Shown one piece after another: positions 9,185-18,448 of a DNA stretch of 64,000 bases. The notes beneath the pieces are model-generated. The model made no database searches. It saw only the letters and a program-made list of their open reading frames with translations, and was not told the DNA's origin. The stretch spans positions 21,704-85,703 of the forward strand of contig JAZUIF010000131.1 of assembly GCA_045642085.1 (NCBI GenBank), in the 5' to 3' direction. Origin of the DNA: UBA1723 sp045642085 (lineage in GTDB: Bacteria; Bacteroidota; Bacteroidia; Bacteroidales; Paludibacteraceae). The stretch's first letter is position 1, and every line of letters begins with the position of its first letter. The position numbers and the translations under genes are program-made.

Positions 9185-9835
9185 TTACATCTGAGCTTTC
9201 TTTCTCTGCTTAGAAACATTCAATCTTGGGAATGTGTATCCCGCTCCGATTCTCATACTACGATGATTCAAAGACTGATCAAAAGTATTTAGAGTTCTTT
9301 GAGTGATATCTCTCAAACCAAGATCGTAATCATAGAACACCATCAATCTCTTGTAATGGAACTCAAGTGTGAATGTAAGACCGACATCACCATGGCTCAA
9401 GCCCTTATATTTATTAGCACTTTTTGCATATTTCATTGCATCATCAACTACATTAAATCTATAGTCGTATGAAATGTAAGGACCAGCACCAAAACCTAGT
9501 CTCAAATCTTTCACTGGCAAATCAAACTGAGCACCAAACACAATTGGAACTTCAATCATATGATACAATACAGGAAGAAAAGACAACTCATCATTGTAAA
9601 CAACCATGTTATCCTGTCCCTTCTGAACATACATAGCCTCAGGCATAATAAAGAATCTACTGTCACTGATTAAGAATTTACCTCCTAGTCCAGCGGCTAC
9701 ACCCATTCTGTTTTCTGATCCTTCAAGATTAAATTTGCTAATAGTTGCACCTCCCTTGAAGAAAAGGTCAATATCACCAGCAATGGCAGATAGACTTGTC
9801 ATTAATGCCACAATGGCAACTAAAATTTTTCTCAT
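9185..9835 (-). CDS. Outer-membrane beta-barrel protein (PorT/OmpW-like)
   Basis: A 19-residue signal peptide (MRKILVAIVALMTSLSAIA) is followed by alternating amphipathic strands, among them FKGGATISKFNL, AAGLGGKFLI and LRLGFGAGPYISYDYRF. The pattern ends in an aromatic-rich strand pattern typical of Bacteroidota small barrels annotated as porin family or PorT. The 216-aa length suggests an eight-strand barrel. Its ligand is unknown. It has an excellent promoter of its own and a terminator, so it is monocistronic. Confidence 0.75.
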   Translation of the reverse strand: MRKILVAIVALMTSLSAIAGDIDLFFKGGATISKFNLEGSENRMGVAAGLGGKFLISDSRFFIMPEAMYVQKGQDNMVVYNDELSFLPVLYHMIEVPIVFGAQFDLPVKDLRLGFGAGPYISYDYRFNVVDDAMKYAKSANKYKGLSHGDVGLTFTLEFHYKRLMVFYDYDLGLRDITQRTLNTFDQSLNHRSMRIGAGYTFPRLNVSKQRKKAQM

Positions 9836-9920
9836 CTTTTGATATAATAAAAATCCTTAAATTGTGTTCAATACCTCACGAACATACCAACGTCATATTC
9901 GATTAAGCACTTATCAAATG

Positions 9921-9951
9921 CAAAAATAAATATAAATATCTTACGTACAAA
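9921..9951 (-). promoter_or_regulatory. Consensus promoter of the PorT-like gene
   Basis: On the minus strand TTTG (9948-9951), 19 bases, TATTTTTG (9921-9928). Both boxes and their spacing match the Bacteroidota consensus. Predicted start near 9914, giving an untranslated leader of about 80 bases. Confidence 0.75.
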
Positions 9952-10012
9952 ATAAAATCAACAATTTTCTACAAAAAGAGAATTATGACAAATTATATTT
10001 TTAAAAAATACG

Positions 10013-10020
10013 TATATTTG
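10013..10020 (+). promoter_or_regulatory. -7 promoter box of the glycosyltransferase operon
   Basis: TATATTTG fits TAnnTTTG, 20 bases before the start codon at 10040. No -33 TTTG is seen. Confidence 0.5.
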
Positions 10021-10039
10021 TACTCAAATAAATATATAT

Positions 10040-11269
10040 ATGAGCATACAGGATTTTATAGATTTAGGAGATTTGGTGGCAAACTACTTTGCCAACCTTG
10101 AACTTTCAGAAATAGCCATCGGAATATTAGCAGCATTAGGAACATGCTTTGCAATTCAGTTATTCTTTTATATTTATTACTATGCATCTGTTGCACGTAA
10201 TGGCCAGGCATTAAAAAATGGTAATGTGAAACATGTCATAAAAAGGCCTCCGGTAAGTATCATTGTTGTTTCTAGATATGACAGTGAAAATCTTGCCAAA
10301 TGTCTGCCTTCTATCCTTGAGCAAAGCTATCCTAATTATGAGGTGGTAGTGGTTAACGATGGCACAACAAATGACACGACCATTCTTCTGGATGATCTTA
10401 AAAAGAAATATTCACATCTTCGTACAACTTACCTTCCTGAGGATGCAAAATACATGAGTCGTAAAAAGATGTGTATGACAGTGGGCATTAAGGCCGCTTT
10501 CTACGACTATCTAGTATTTACAGATTCTGATTGTGTTGCCGACACAAAAGATTGGTTGACTGAAATCATGCGTAATTTCAATGAAGAAACTGACCTTGTA
10601 CTTGGCTTCAACCATAATAGAGCAACAGACAACTGTGAGTCTTTATGGCAAAGATTCGTCAATTTCGACAATGTATTCTCAGCTATTAAATATATGTCAT
10701 TCGCATTAAAAGGTTTGGCATATAGCGGTACAATCAAAAACATGGCATACCGTAAAGAGAAATTCTTCGAAAACAGAGGTTTCGCTTCTAACCTTAACGT
10801 CGAAGGTGGCGAAGACGATATTTTCATCACTGAAATTTCAAATGGAAACAACATTGCTGTTGAGACAAGTCCAAACGCTAGCACTTCCATCAATAAGGAG
10901 GTGACATTAAAGAGTTTCATTGAAAAGAAAGAGACTGACTTAGAGAATAGCGAATACTATCCAAACGATGTAAAATTCAGAATCAACACTGAGGTTACAA
11001 CCAGATATCTATTCTATTTGATATTCCTTATCGGCGTTATCTACGGAATAGTTTCTGAAGAATATTTCGTGAGCAGTGTTTGCGGCATAATGGCAATCAT
11101 CCGCTACTGTGTACAATGTTACACATTTGTCAAAGGTGCTCACGCATTTGGAATGAAAGGTTCAGCACTATTGTTCATTCCTTTTGAATTAATAATTCCG
11201 TTGACTACAATGTATGTGTCAACTGTAGGTCAAATCGGCAAACGTAAATTGGAACTATGGAAAGTTTAA
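10040..11269 (+). CDS. Glycosyltransferase family 2, membrane-bound
   Basis: An N-terminal membrane helix (about residues 25-49) precedes a GT-A domain: VSIIVVSRYDSENLAKCL, VVVNDGTTNDT (nucleotide-binding Asp), TDSDC (162-164, the DxD metal site) and GGEDD (256-260, a catalytic-base-type motif). Two or three more membrane helices follow (about 319-400). This is the architecture of polymerising or lipid-linked processive GT2 enzymes. The donor sugar is not predictable. Its 3' end overlaps the DUF2007 gene by 13 bases, starting a four-gene operon that ends at 13775. Confidence 0.88.
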   Translation: MSIQDFIDLGDLVANYFANLELSEIAIGILAALGTCFAIQLFFYIYYYASVARNGQALKNGNVKHVIKRPPVSIIVVSRYDSENLAKCLPSILEQSYPNYEVVVVNDGTTNDTTILLDDLKKKYSHLRTTYLPEDAKYMSRKKMCMTVGIKAAFYDYLVFTDSDCVADTKDWLTEIMRNFNEETDLVLGFNHNRATDNCESLWQRFVNFDNVFSAIKYMSFALKGLAYSGTIKNMAYRKEKFFENRGFASNLNVEGGEDDIFITEISNGNNIAVETSPNASTSINKEVTLKSFIEKKETDLENSEYYPNDVKFRINTEVTTRYLFYLIFLIGVIYGIVSEEYFVSSVCGIMAIIRYCVQCYTFVKGAHAFGMKGSALLFIPFELIIPLTTMYVSTVGQIGKRKLELWKV

Positions 11270-11508
11270 ATGAGAAAGTTGTAGTTTTCAGAACATACAA
11301 CACCGTATTCGAGGCCAACGTAGTAAAAGAGCTACTCGCGTCGTACAATATTCCCTCAATGGTCAAGGATGAGCAAACCACAATTCTATTGCCAATGTTC
11401 AATTCAATGACCGGAGTCAAACTAATGGTTTTGGAAAAAGATCTTTCTGAAGCCACTAAAATTGTCGACGCTGCAGGAAATAAAAATTCTGATTTTATTG
11501 AAAAGTAA
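11257..11508 (+). CDS. DUF2007 family protein
   Basis: A compact 83-aa protein with the typical DUF2007 start, VVFRTYNTVFEANVVKELL, and the later segment GVKLMVLEKDLSEATKIV. The family has a ferredoxin-like, ACT-resembling fold and is thought to be a signalling or interaction domain; its function is not established. The gene begins inside the last 13 bases of the glycosyltransferase gene and is 12 bases from mazG, so translational coupling is likely. Confidence 0.8.
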   Translation: MESLNEKVVVFRTYNTVFEANVVKELLASYNIPSMVKDEQTTILLPMFNSMTGVKLMVLEKDLSEATKIVDAAGNKNSDFIEK

Positions 11509-11520
11509 CATTTTGATATC

Positions 11521-12321
11521 ATGAACGACAGGAAGGCACAACTTGCAGCATTTGAACGTCTGCTCGACGTGATGGATGAACTCAGAGCTAAATGCCCTTG
11601 GGATAGCAAACAGACATTTCAAAGCATACGTCCTAACACAATAGAAGAGGCTTACGAACTTTGCGACGCATTGGCTAAAAACGACCTTCCAAATATCAAA
11701 AAGGAGCTTGGCGACGTGTTGTTTCACATCGTTTTCTATTCAAAAATCGGATCCGAAACCAACGATTTCGATATCGCAGACGTCTGTAACTCCGTTTGCG
11801 ACAAAATGATTTTCCGCCATCCTCACGTTTTCGGCACCGGTGATGCAAAAACTGCAAACCAGGTTGAGAACAACTGGGAAAAAATCAAGATGAAGGAAAA
11901 GGATGGCAACAAAAGTGTGCTTTCTGGTGTGCCATCTGCCCTACCTTCATTAATAAAAGCTTATAGAATCCAGGACAAAGCCAGAAATGTAGGTTTCGAC
12001 TGGGAGAATCGTGAGCAAGCTTGGGGAAAAGTCAGAGAAGAATTTGAAGAGTTGATGGTCGAAATCCAAAACATGGACCCTCAAAAACAAGAGGATGAGT
12101 TTGGCGACCTTCTTTTCTCTCTTATCAACTGTGCCCGTCTCTACAAAATCAACCCAGACAACGCTTTGGAAAGCACTAACGCTAAATTCATCCGTCGCTT
12201 CAACTATCTTGAAGAAAAGACAATCAAGAAAGGTATCGATTTGAAATCTATTTCGCTCGATGACATGAATGCAATATGGAACGAGGCAAAACAACTTGAA
12301 AAAGAAGGTAAATTAAAATAA
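11521..12321 (+). CDS. mazG: Nucleoside triphosphate pyrophosphohydrolase MazG
   Basis: Hydrolyses NTPs to NMP and pyrophosphate and cleans up non-canonical nucleotides. The first MazG half shows LRAKCPWDSKQTFQSIRPNT, EEAYELCDAL and KKELGDVLFHIVFYS, containing the Mg-binding EExxE/ExxD set; the second half repeats it as VREEFEELMVEIQ and EDEFGDLLFSLINCAR. The length, 266 aa, matches the two-domain E. coli enzyme (263 aa). It lies in the middle of the glycosyltransferase operon, two bases from the next gene. Confidence 0.95.
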   Translation: MNDRKAQLAAFERLLDVMDELRAKCPWDSKQTFQSIRPNTIEEAYELCDALAKNDLPNIKKELGDVLFHIVFYSKIGSETNDFDIADVCNSVCDKMIFRHPHVFGTGDAKTANQVENNWEKIKMKEKDGNKSVLSGVPSALPSLIKAYRIQDKARNVGFDWENREQAWGKVREEFEELMVEIQNMDPQKQEDEFGDLLFSLINCARLYKINPDNALESTNAKFIRRFNYLEEKTIKKGIDLKSISLDDMNAIWNEAKQLEKEGKLK

Positions 12322-12323
12322 CT

Positions 12324-13775
12324 ATGCGAAGACTTTTATCTGTTATAGTTTTATTTTTCAGCATATTGCAGCTAGCTTATGCAAGAAAAGAGATTGTCAA
12401 CGATATCAACGATCTTCCTCTTGACACACTTCTTTCAATAAAAGTGGACAGTCTGGAGATTGACTCCAACGCTATCGAGGCTCCTGAAGAGGTATACGAT
12501 AAATTCTATTACATTCCGCGTACTTCCACCATTCATATTCCGATGTCGATCAATATTCCATTGATTGAACGTCGTCTGAATGAAGCTTTTGAGGGACTAA
12601 TATATAATGACTCAATCATTGAAGACGATGGTCTAAAACTAAAAGCGTGGAAAACAAGAAACATCAAGCTTAAGTATCAAGCCGACACTTTATTCTACAC
12701 TATCCCAGTAAAAATCTGGGCTGAAAAACGTTTCGACATTGGAATTACAACCACAGACAAAGAGTTGAATGCAGAGATAGAAATTGATTTCCAAACGACA
12801 ATCAACTTCTCCAAGGATTGGAAACTCTTGACTAAAACAACAATTCTCGACTACAGATGGCTGTCGAAACCAACAATCAAAATTCTTGGAATGAATATGT
12901 CAATCGCATTCCTTGCAGACAACTTGATCGCCAGCTACAGAAATGATTTCAACAAAGAGATAGACAAAGCTCTCAACGAGCAAATACCACTTGCCGACTA
13001 CATGGCTGAAATATGGAACTCTCTTCAAGAACCAATTTCAACCGACGCATCAGGCTATAAGATATGGATCGTGGCATCGCCAGAAAACGTATACTGCACT
13101 CCTTTGCTTGGTGATTTAGGCAAGCTTACTACAACCCTGGGAATCAAGACAAAACTAGATTTGTTTGTAGGAGATCAGAATCCAGGAGCAAGAAGAAAAA
13201 CTGCATTGCCTCCATTAAAGATGTACAATGCCTGCATCGATACAATCGACTTGGGTGTACTGACAGATCTTCCATATCCTCTTATGGATTCTGTGGCAAT
13301 GGATTTGTTGAAAGGCACAACCTTCGGTGAAGGTCGACATTCTATTGCTGTCGACACAATTTTCTTCTACGGGAAAAAAGACAAACTTGTAATCGGTCTT
13401 GGCGTAGCCGGATTCATCAACGGCAAAATCTATCTTGAGAGTATGCCATATTTTGATAAAGAAAGTGTATCAATAAAAGTCAAGGATGTCGACTATAAAT
13501 TGGATACAAAAAATGTATTGGCCAAGATTGTAAACTTGTTCTACAAAAAACAGTTGAAAAAGAAGTTGGAATCAGAATTTGAACTGCCACTCCGCTCTGA
13601 ATTTGAGATGATCAAAGAGTTTGGACGCAACTCAATCTTCGATACGGAAGTTTTCCCAGACGTGAAGATCAACGGAAGACTTGACGACATCAACGTCGAC
13701 AGAATAAACATCACTCCGATGGGCTTGAAAATCAGTCTGGATATAAATGGAAAATTGAGATTATCTGTTGATTAA
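12324..13775 (+). CDS. DUF4403 family exported protein
   Basis: A signal peptide (residues 1-20) precedes a 460-aa region rich in paired beta-strand segments such as STIHIPMSINIPLIERRLNE and a later IDKALNEQIPLADYM, resembling DUF4403, a Bacteroidota family with a tubular lipid-binding-like (BPI-type) fold. I infer an envelope role; nothing catalytic is visible. It is the last gene of the glycosyltransferase-DUF2007-mazG operon and is followed by a strong terminator. Confidence 0.65.
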   Translation: MRRLLSVIVLFFSILQLAYARKEIVNDINDLPLDTLLSIKVDSLEIDSNAIEAPEEVYDKFYYIPRTSTIHIPMSINIPLIERRLNEAFEGLIYNDSIIEDDGLKLKAWKTRNIKLKYQADTLFYTIPVKIWAEKRFDIGITTTDKELNAEIEIDFQTTINFSKDWKLLTKTTILDYRWLSKPTIKILGMNMSIAFLADNLIASYRNDFNKEIDKALNEQIPLADYMAEIWNSLQEPISTDASGYKIWIVASPENVYCTPLLGDLGKLTTTLGIKTKLDLFVGDQNPGARRKTALPPLKMYNACIDTIDLGVLTDLPYPLMDSVAMDLLKGTTFGEGRHSIAVDTIFFYGKKDKLVIGLGVAGFINGKIYLESMPYFDKESVSIKVKDVDYKLDTKNVLAKIVNLFYKKQLKKKLESEFELPLRSEFEMIKEFGRNSIFDTEVFPDVKINGRLDDINVDRINITPMGLKISLDINGKLRLSVD

Positions 13776-13802
13776 AAGAGAACCAAACATTTGAAAAGAT
13801 AA

Positions 13803-13844
13803 AAGAGCAAAGATGCAATTCAATGCGTCTTTGCTCTTTTTTTA
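13803..13844 (+). terminator. Terminator of the 10.0-13.8 kb operon
   Basis: Long stem AAAGAGCAAAGA / TCTTTGCTCTTT with inner GC pairs, followed by a run of T. The A-rich 5' side makes it potentially bidirectional. Confidence 0.9.
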
Positions 13845-13866
13845 TGCTTTTAATCATAAAAAATAT

Positions 13867-13874
13867 TAACTTTG
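13867..13874 (+). promoter_or_regulatory. -7 promoter box of trkA
   Basis: TAACTTTG fits TAnnTTTG, 26 bases before the trkA start codon and right after the preceding terminator. Confidence 0.55.
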
Positions 13875-13900
13875 CAATCTGTTAATATAACAAACGAAGA

Positions 13901-15232
13901 ATGAAAATTGTAATTGCTGGAGCTGGTGCAGTGGGAGGCCATTTGGCAAAATTATTCTCACGAGAGAATCACGACATCACCCTTATCGACGACGATCCTC
14001 AAAGACTTAGGAGTTTGGAAAATTCCTACGACCTTAGTGTGCTTGAAGGTTCAGCAACATCTCTTACAATCCTTCGTAACGCAGGTGTGAGCGAAGCTGA
14101 TTTGTTCGTCGGCGTGACAAAAAATGAGAGTCAGAACCTAAACGCCTGTATATTCGCCCACGAACTTGGAGCAAAGAAAACTGTTGCTCGCGTGGATAGC
14201 GAGGACCTAATGGAGCAGGAAAACCGAGCTATTCTTGCCAAACTTGGTGTGGAGAAACTGATATATCCTGAGCTTTTGGCAGCTGAGGAGATCGCACAAT
14301 CAATTCGCCAAAGTTGGGTAAGACAATGGATCGACTTCAACGGAGGCAAGCTTCTCGTGCTTGGTGTGAAAGTCAGAAACAACGCGCCAATCGCCAACAA
14401 ACGATTGATGGATTTGAAAGGAAGCCAAAACTACCGTATTGTAACTATCAAACGTGAGGAGGAGACCATCATCCCAGGCGGTTACACTGAAATTCTTCCT
14501 GACGACTTGGTCTATTTCATCACAACTCCCGACTATATCGACGATGTCCGCAAACAAGCAGGAAAGACACTTTACACCGTGAAAGATATGATTGTCATGG
14601 GAGGTGGCAAGATTGCAGTCAAGACAGTGAAGCAGCTCGGCGGTATTAACATAAAGATGTTTGAGAAAGACGAGAAGAAAGTCAGAAAGCTTGTGGAGCA
14701 GGAGATCGGAGACGCTCTCGTATTGCAGGGTGATGCAACTGATATTGAGCTACTTAAAGAAGAGAATATCGACGATGCAGATGCATTCGTAGCATTGACC
14801 GACAACTCAGAAGCAAACATTCTTGCCTGTCTTGCCGCACGTCGACATGGAGTACAGAAGATTGTGGCTGAAGTCGAGAATGTCGACTATATTCCATTGG
14901 CAGAACGAATGGATATCGGAGTGATCATCAACAAAATGGAGATCGCCGCCACATATATCTATCGTCTGTCTCTAAGTTCAGATATCCGTAAAATCAAACG
15001 TATGAGTTATGCCGACGCGGAAATCGTGGAGTTGACAGCAAAAGAGGGTTCACAAATCACCAAAGGTTTTGTGAAAGATCTTAAACTACCACACAACATC
15101 TTCATCGGTGGTGTGATCAGAAACGGTGAAAGTTTCATCGTGAATGGTATGTCTGAAATCTTCGCTGGCGACAAAGTAGTGGTATTCTGCTTGAAATCAA
15201 GCATCAAACGAGTAGGCGAACTATTCAACTAA
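13901..15232 (+). CDS. trkA: Trk system potassium uptake protein TrkA
   Basis: Cytoplasmic NAD(H)-binding regulatory ring of the TrkH potassium channel. Two RCK units are visible: the first Rossmann motif GAGAVGGHLAKLF (residues 6-18), with ENSYDLSVLEGSATS and TKNESQN, and the second, GGGKIAVKTVKQL (near residue 236), with LVLQGDATD and LTDNSEAN. Each unit has an RCK_C domain after it. The length, 443 aa, fits the two-repeat TrkA. trkH starts one base after the stop codon, so the pair is translationally coupled. Confidence 0.95.
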   Translation: MKIVIAGAGAVGGHLAKLFSRENHDITLIDDDPQRLRSLENSYDLSVLEGSATSLTILRNAGVSEADLFVGVTKNESQNLNACIFAHELGAKKTVARVDSEDLMEQENRAILAKLGVEKLIYPELLAAEEIAQSIRQSWVRQWIDFNGGKLLVLGVKVRNNAPIANKRLMDLKGSQNYRIVTIKREEETIIPGGYTEILPDDLVYFITTPDYIDDVRKQAGKTLYTVKDMIVMGGGKIAVKTVKQLGGINIKMFEKDEKKVRKLVEQEIGDALVLQGDATDIELLKEENIDDADAFVALTDNSEANILACLAARRHGVQKIVAEVENVDYIPLAERMDIGVIINKMEIAATYIYRLSLSSDIRKIKRMSYADAEIVELTAKEGSQITKGFVKDLKLPHNIFIGGVIRNGESFIVNGMSEIFAGDKVVVFCLKSSIKRVGELFN

Positions 15233-15233
15233 G

Positions 15234-16715
15234 ATGAAGAGATCACTAATTGATAAAAAAGCAGTAGCCCTAACACTCGGCTCTTTATTAGCATTCGAAG
15301 CTTTCTTCCTGCTGATATGCCTTATTGTGTCTATTTGCTACGGAGAGAGTGATATTCTTTCTCTTGCCATCACGACGGTCATCACCGCTGCGATTGGTAC
15401 GTACAGTATCATATCTACACGAAAAAGAAGAGGCGAATCCGAAATCAAATTAGGCAAACGAGAAGGTTATCTTATCGTGTCACTCGTCTGGGTGGTGTTC
15501 TCTCTATTCGGAGCTCTACCCTACTTCATCGGCGGATATACAGAATCATTCACTGACGCATATTTCGAAACAATCTCTGGATTCTCAACCACTGGAGCCA
15601 CCATCTTCACCGATGTTGAAATTCTCCCACATGGAATAGCATTATGGCGCTCCACCACACAATGGTTGGGCGGTATGGGAATCATCGTATTGTCACTCGC
15701 CATCCTTCCATTCTTGGGAGTCGGAGGTATGCAGCTGTATATTGCCGAAGTTACTGGCCCAACAAAAGATAAACTTACTCCACGTGTGATGCAGACAGCG
15801 CAGATGCTTTACGGAGCATACGTCGCCATCACAATATCTGAGGTCATTCTATTCTGTGTTGGTGGCATGGATATATTCGACTCCATCTGCCATGCGATGA
15901 CCACAATCTCAACAGGTGGATTCTCCACTAAAAATCAAGGTATATTATTCTGGAATTCTCCTCTTTTGGAATACTTCGTATGTTTCTATATGGTTTTGGC
16001 AGGAGTCAACTTCATGGTGACATTTACATTAATGAAAGGAGACTTATCAAGAGCCAAGAGCAGTGAGGAATTCAACATCTATATAATAATCAATATAGTT
16101 ATAACGATTATCGTGTTTGCAAGCTTGCTTTACACCAATAATCTTAACAACTGTGATACAGAAGAAACATTCCGTACTTCCCTATTTGAGTCGACGGCAA
16201 TGGTATCAGGCACAGGTTACGTCTACACTGATATCAGCCAGTGGCACCCATTTATCTGGGGCACACTATTCTTATGTATGATTGTAGGAGGAAGCGCAGG
16301 TAGTGCAAGTGGAGGAATAAAGATAATGAGAGTGATGCTGTTGGTGAAAAACAGTTATTTGGAATTCAAACGTCTGCTTCACCCTCAGGCTATCATCCCT
16401 GTGAAACTTAACAAAAAGGTTGTTCCGGACAACATCATCACCAACATCCTTGCCTACGTTGTAATCTTCGCCGGCACTTGTATGGTGAGCATCATCGTCT
16501 TCATGTTCGTTGGCAACGAATTCACAGAATCCGTGGGTATGGCAATCTCATGTTTGAGCAACGTCGGACCTGGATTGGCATCACAAACAAACGGAGTGTT
16601 TGCGGATCAACCAGACTTCATCAAATGGTTTATGGGCATACTTATGCTCATCGGCCGACTTGAAATATTCACCGTGTTGTTCGTCTTGACACCGGTATTT
16701 TGGAAAAAGAGTTGA
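15234..16715 (+). CDS. trkH: Trk/Ktr potassium transporter membrane subunit TrkH
   Basis: Inner-membrane K+ translocating subunit with four pore-loop repeats. Pore-type segments visible include TISGFSTTGATIF, MTTISTGGFSTKNQG, STAMVSGTGYV and ISCLSNVGPG. There are about ten hydrophobic helices and a conserved HPQAIIPVKLN segment. The length, 493 aa, is normal. It forms a unit with TrkA, and 25 bases separate it from the thioesterase gene. Confidence 0.94.
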   Translation: MKRSLIDKKAVALTLGSLLAFEAFFLLICLIVSICYGESDILSLAITTVITAAIGTYSIISTRKRRGESEIKLGKREGYLIVSLVWVVFSLFGALPYFIGGYTESFTDAYFETISGFSTTGATIFTDVEILPHGIALWRSTTQWLGGMGIIVLSLAILPFLGVGGMQLYIAEVTGPTKDKLTPRVMQTAQMLYGAYVAITISEVILFCVGGMDIFDSICHAMTTISTGGFSTKNQGILFWNSPLLEYFVCFYMVLAGVNFMVTFTLMKGDLSRAKSSEEFNIYIIINIVITIIVFASLLYTNNLNNCDTEETFRTSLFESTAMVSGTGYVYTDISQWHPFIWGTLFLCMIVGGSAGSASGGIKIMRVMLLVKNSYLEFKRLLHPQAIIPVKLNKKVVPDNIITNILAYVVIFAGTCMVSIIVFMFVGNEFTESVGMAISCLSNVGPGLASQTNGVFADQPDFIKWFMGILMLIGRLEIFTVLFVLTPVFWKKS

Positions 16716-16740
16716 TAAATATTAGCAAAAACGTACTGCT

Positions 16741-17145
16741 ATGGCAATAGTAAAGAAAGAATACATATTCGAAGAGAAGTTTAAGGTTCGCGACTACGAG
16801 TGCGACCTACAAGGAATCGTAAATAATGCTAATTATCAGCATTATACAGAGCACGCCCGTCATGAATTTCTTTTGTCTCGCAACATCAGCTTCGCAGATC
16901 TTCACGACAAAGGAATCGATGCAGTGGTAGCTAGAATCAGCATCGACTACAAGAAATCATTAAAGAGTGGAGACGAATTTGTCTGCAAACTTTACGTGGA
17001 GAAAGAGGGAATCAAATATGTGTTCTATCAGGATATCTACCGACTTTCAGACAATGCGTTATGTGCAAAAGCAAAGGTTGAATCAGTTTGCGTGATCAAC
17101 GGAAAGTTAGCAGCGTCATGCCCAGAACTAGACGTGCTATTGTAA
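16741..17145 (+). CDS. Acyl-CoA thioesterase, hotdog fold (YbgC/FadM type)
   Basis: A single 4HBT hotdog domain of 134 aa. The N-terminal motif FKVRDYECDLQGIVNNANYQ holds the catalytic Asp-x-x-G-I/V-V-x-N-x-x-Y pattern of the YbgC/FadM group (acyl-CoA or acyl-ACP thioester hydrolysis), followed by YTEHARHEFL. The physiological acyl substrate cannot be assigned. The gene sits between trkH and the chromate-transporter pair and is probably on the same transcript. Confidence 0.85.
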   Translation: MAIVKKEYIFEEKFKVRDYECDLQGIVNNANYQHYTEHARHEFLLSRNISFADLHDKGIDAVVARISIDYKKSLKSGDEFVCKLYVEKEGIKYVFYQDIYRLSDNALCAKAKVESVCVINGKLAASCPELDVLL

Positions 17146-17178
17146 TAAATGACATTAGAAAAAGATTTTATTTAGACC

Positions 17179-17802
17179 GTGAGACTATATTTCGACTTAC
17201 TCACAACTTTCCTAAAGATAGGAAGTTTCACCCTTGGAGGTGGATATGCCATGCTTGCCCTCGTGGAGCAAGCGGTAGTGAGACAGAAAAAATGGATTGA
17301 AGAGGATGAGTTTTGGAAGATGATTACCATTGTGCAGTCTCTTCCAGGAGTTTTTGCTGTCAACACAGCCCTTTATGTCGGCTATAGAATTGCAGGGAAA
17401 GCAGGAGCCGCGGTATCATTTCTCGGAGCAGTGATTCCATCGTTGGTGATTATCGGAGCCATCAGCACATGTTTCCAGGAGTTTAGAGAAAACGAAATAG
17501 TGATGAGAGTGTTCGCTGGCATCCGACCATGTGTAGTAGCTCTAATCCTTGCTCCATCAGTGAGAATGTTCATCAAGACAAAACTATCATTGAAATATCT
17601 GCCAATCCCTATTTTGGTGGCGGCGGCAGTGGTATTCTTAAAGATGTCTCCCGTTTATATCATCATGGCGACTATTGTCTGTGCGTTGACTTGGGAATAC
17701 TATCAATTTAAGAATATCAAAAACGACAACGCTGACGACGGAAGCAATGATGTCGACGAAAAAGAGGAGGAGTTTATCTCATCAAAGAAGGAAAACGATT
17801 AA
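17179..17802 (+). CDS. Chromate transporter, N-terminal-type half (split ChrA)
   Basis: A CHR-family half protein with the conserved block FLKIGSFTLGGGYAMLALVEQ, then SLPGVFAVNTALYVGYRIAG, and about six membrane segments; the C-terminus is acidic and hydrophilic. ChrA-type transporters exchange chromate for sulfate; in anaerobes the true substrate is unknown. The start is a GTG at 17179. A nine-codon reading frame (ATG at 17149, ending TAG at 17173) lies just upstream and could couple translation. Two short CHR genes in tandem, as here, are expected to form a heterodimer. Confidence 0.85.
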   Translation: MRLYFDLLTTFLKIGSFTLGGGYAMLALVEQAVVRQKKWIEEDEFWKMITIVQSLPGVFAVNTALYVGYRIAGKAGAAVSFLGAVIPSLVIIGAISTCFQEFRENEIVMRVFAGIRPCVVALILAPSVRMFIKTKLSLKYLPIPILVAAAVVFLKMSPVYIIMATIVCALTWEYYQFKNIKNDNADDGSNDVDEKEEEFISSKKEND

Positions 17803-17821
17803 AGATTAAGGAGTTAAAGAC

Positions 17822-18382
17822 ATGGATGCAATATTATATTTAAAACTATTCTGGAGCTTCTTCAAAATCGGATTATTCGGATTTGGTGGTGGATATGGAA
17901 TGATTTCAATGATTCAGTTTGATGTAGTCGACAAGAACAGCTGGATGACAAACAGCGAATTTGCAGATATCCTAGCTTTGTCGCAGATGACCCCAGGTCC
18001 AATTTCCATCAACTGTGCCACATACATCGGCTATAATCAAGGTGGATTATTTGGTGCTCTGTTCACAACATTCGCATTATGTTTGCCTACAATACTTTTA
18101 ATGGCATTGGTAATCACATGGCTTTTCAAGAATAAGGAGAATCGCTACGTCAAGAGATTATTATCGTCGCTCAACCCAATCGTAGTTGGATTGATATTCT
18201 CAGCCGGAATGCTGATGATGTTTAATGTCGAAAATGGAATGATAGCAATCAACAAAGAGAATTTCATTGGTTTAGAGAGTGCGATTGTTTGCGCAATTGT
18301 ATTCGTAGCCACATTCTTTTTCAAGATCAACCCTATTTATCTGATTATTCTAAGTGGAATCTTCGGATATTTCTATTACTAA
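17822..18382 (+). CDS. Chromate transporter, second half (split ChrA)
   Basis: A 186-aa CHR-domain protein with FKIGLFGFGGGYGMISMIQ and ALSQMTPGPISINCATYIGY, the diagnostic G-G-G-Y-G-M and TPGP-I/A-N motifs. About six membrane segments are visible, and the protein ends in an aromatic stretch. It begins 19 bases after the first half, so the two are made together and presumably pair in the inner membrane in antiparallel orientation, as in other short-chain CHR pairs. Confidence 0.87.
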   Translation: MDAILYLKLFWSFFKIGLFGFGGGYGMISMIQFDVVDKNSWMTNSEFADILALSQMTPGPISINCATYIGYNQGGLFGALFTTFALCLPTILLMALVITWLFKNKENRYVKRLLSSLNPIVVGLIFSAGMLMMFNVENGMIAINKENFIGLESAIVCAIVFVATFFFKINPIYLIILSGIFGYFYY

Positions 18383-18408
18383 ATGCAAAATCATTAGTAA
18401 AAGTTTAT

Positions 18409-18416
18409 TACTTTTG
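18409..18416 (+). promoter_or_regulatory. -7 promoter box of dapA
   Basis: TACTTTTG fits TAnnTTTG, 32 bases before the dapA start codon. No -33 TTTG is evident. Confidence 0.5.
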
Positions 18417-18448
18417 CATCATTACTACTTTGAAGAAAACAAGAAACA

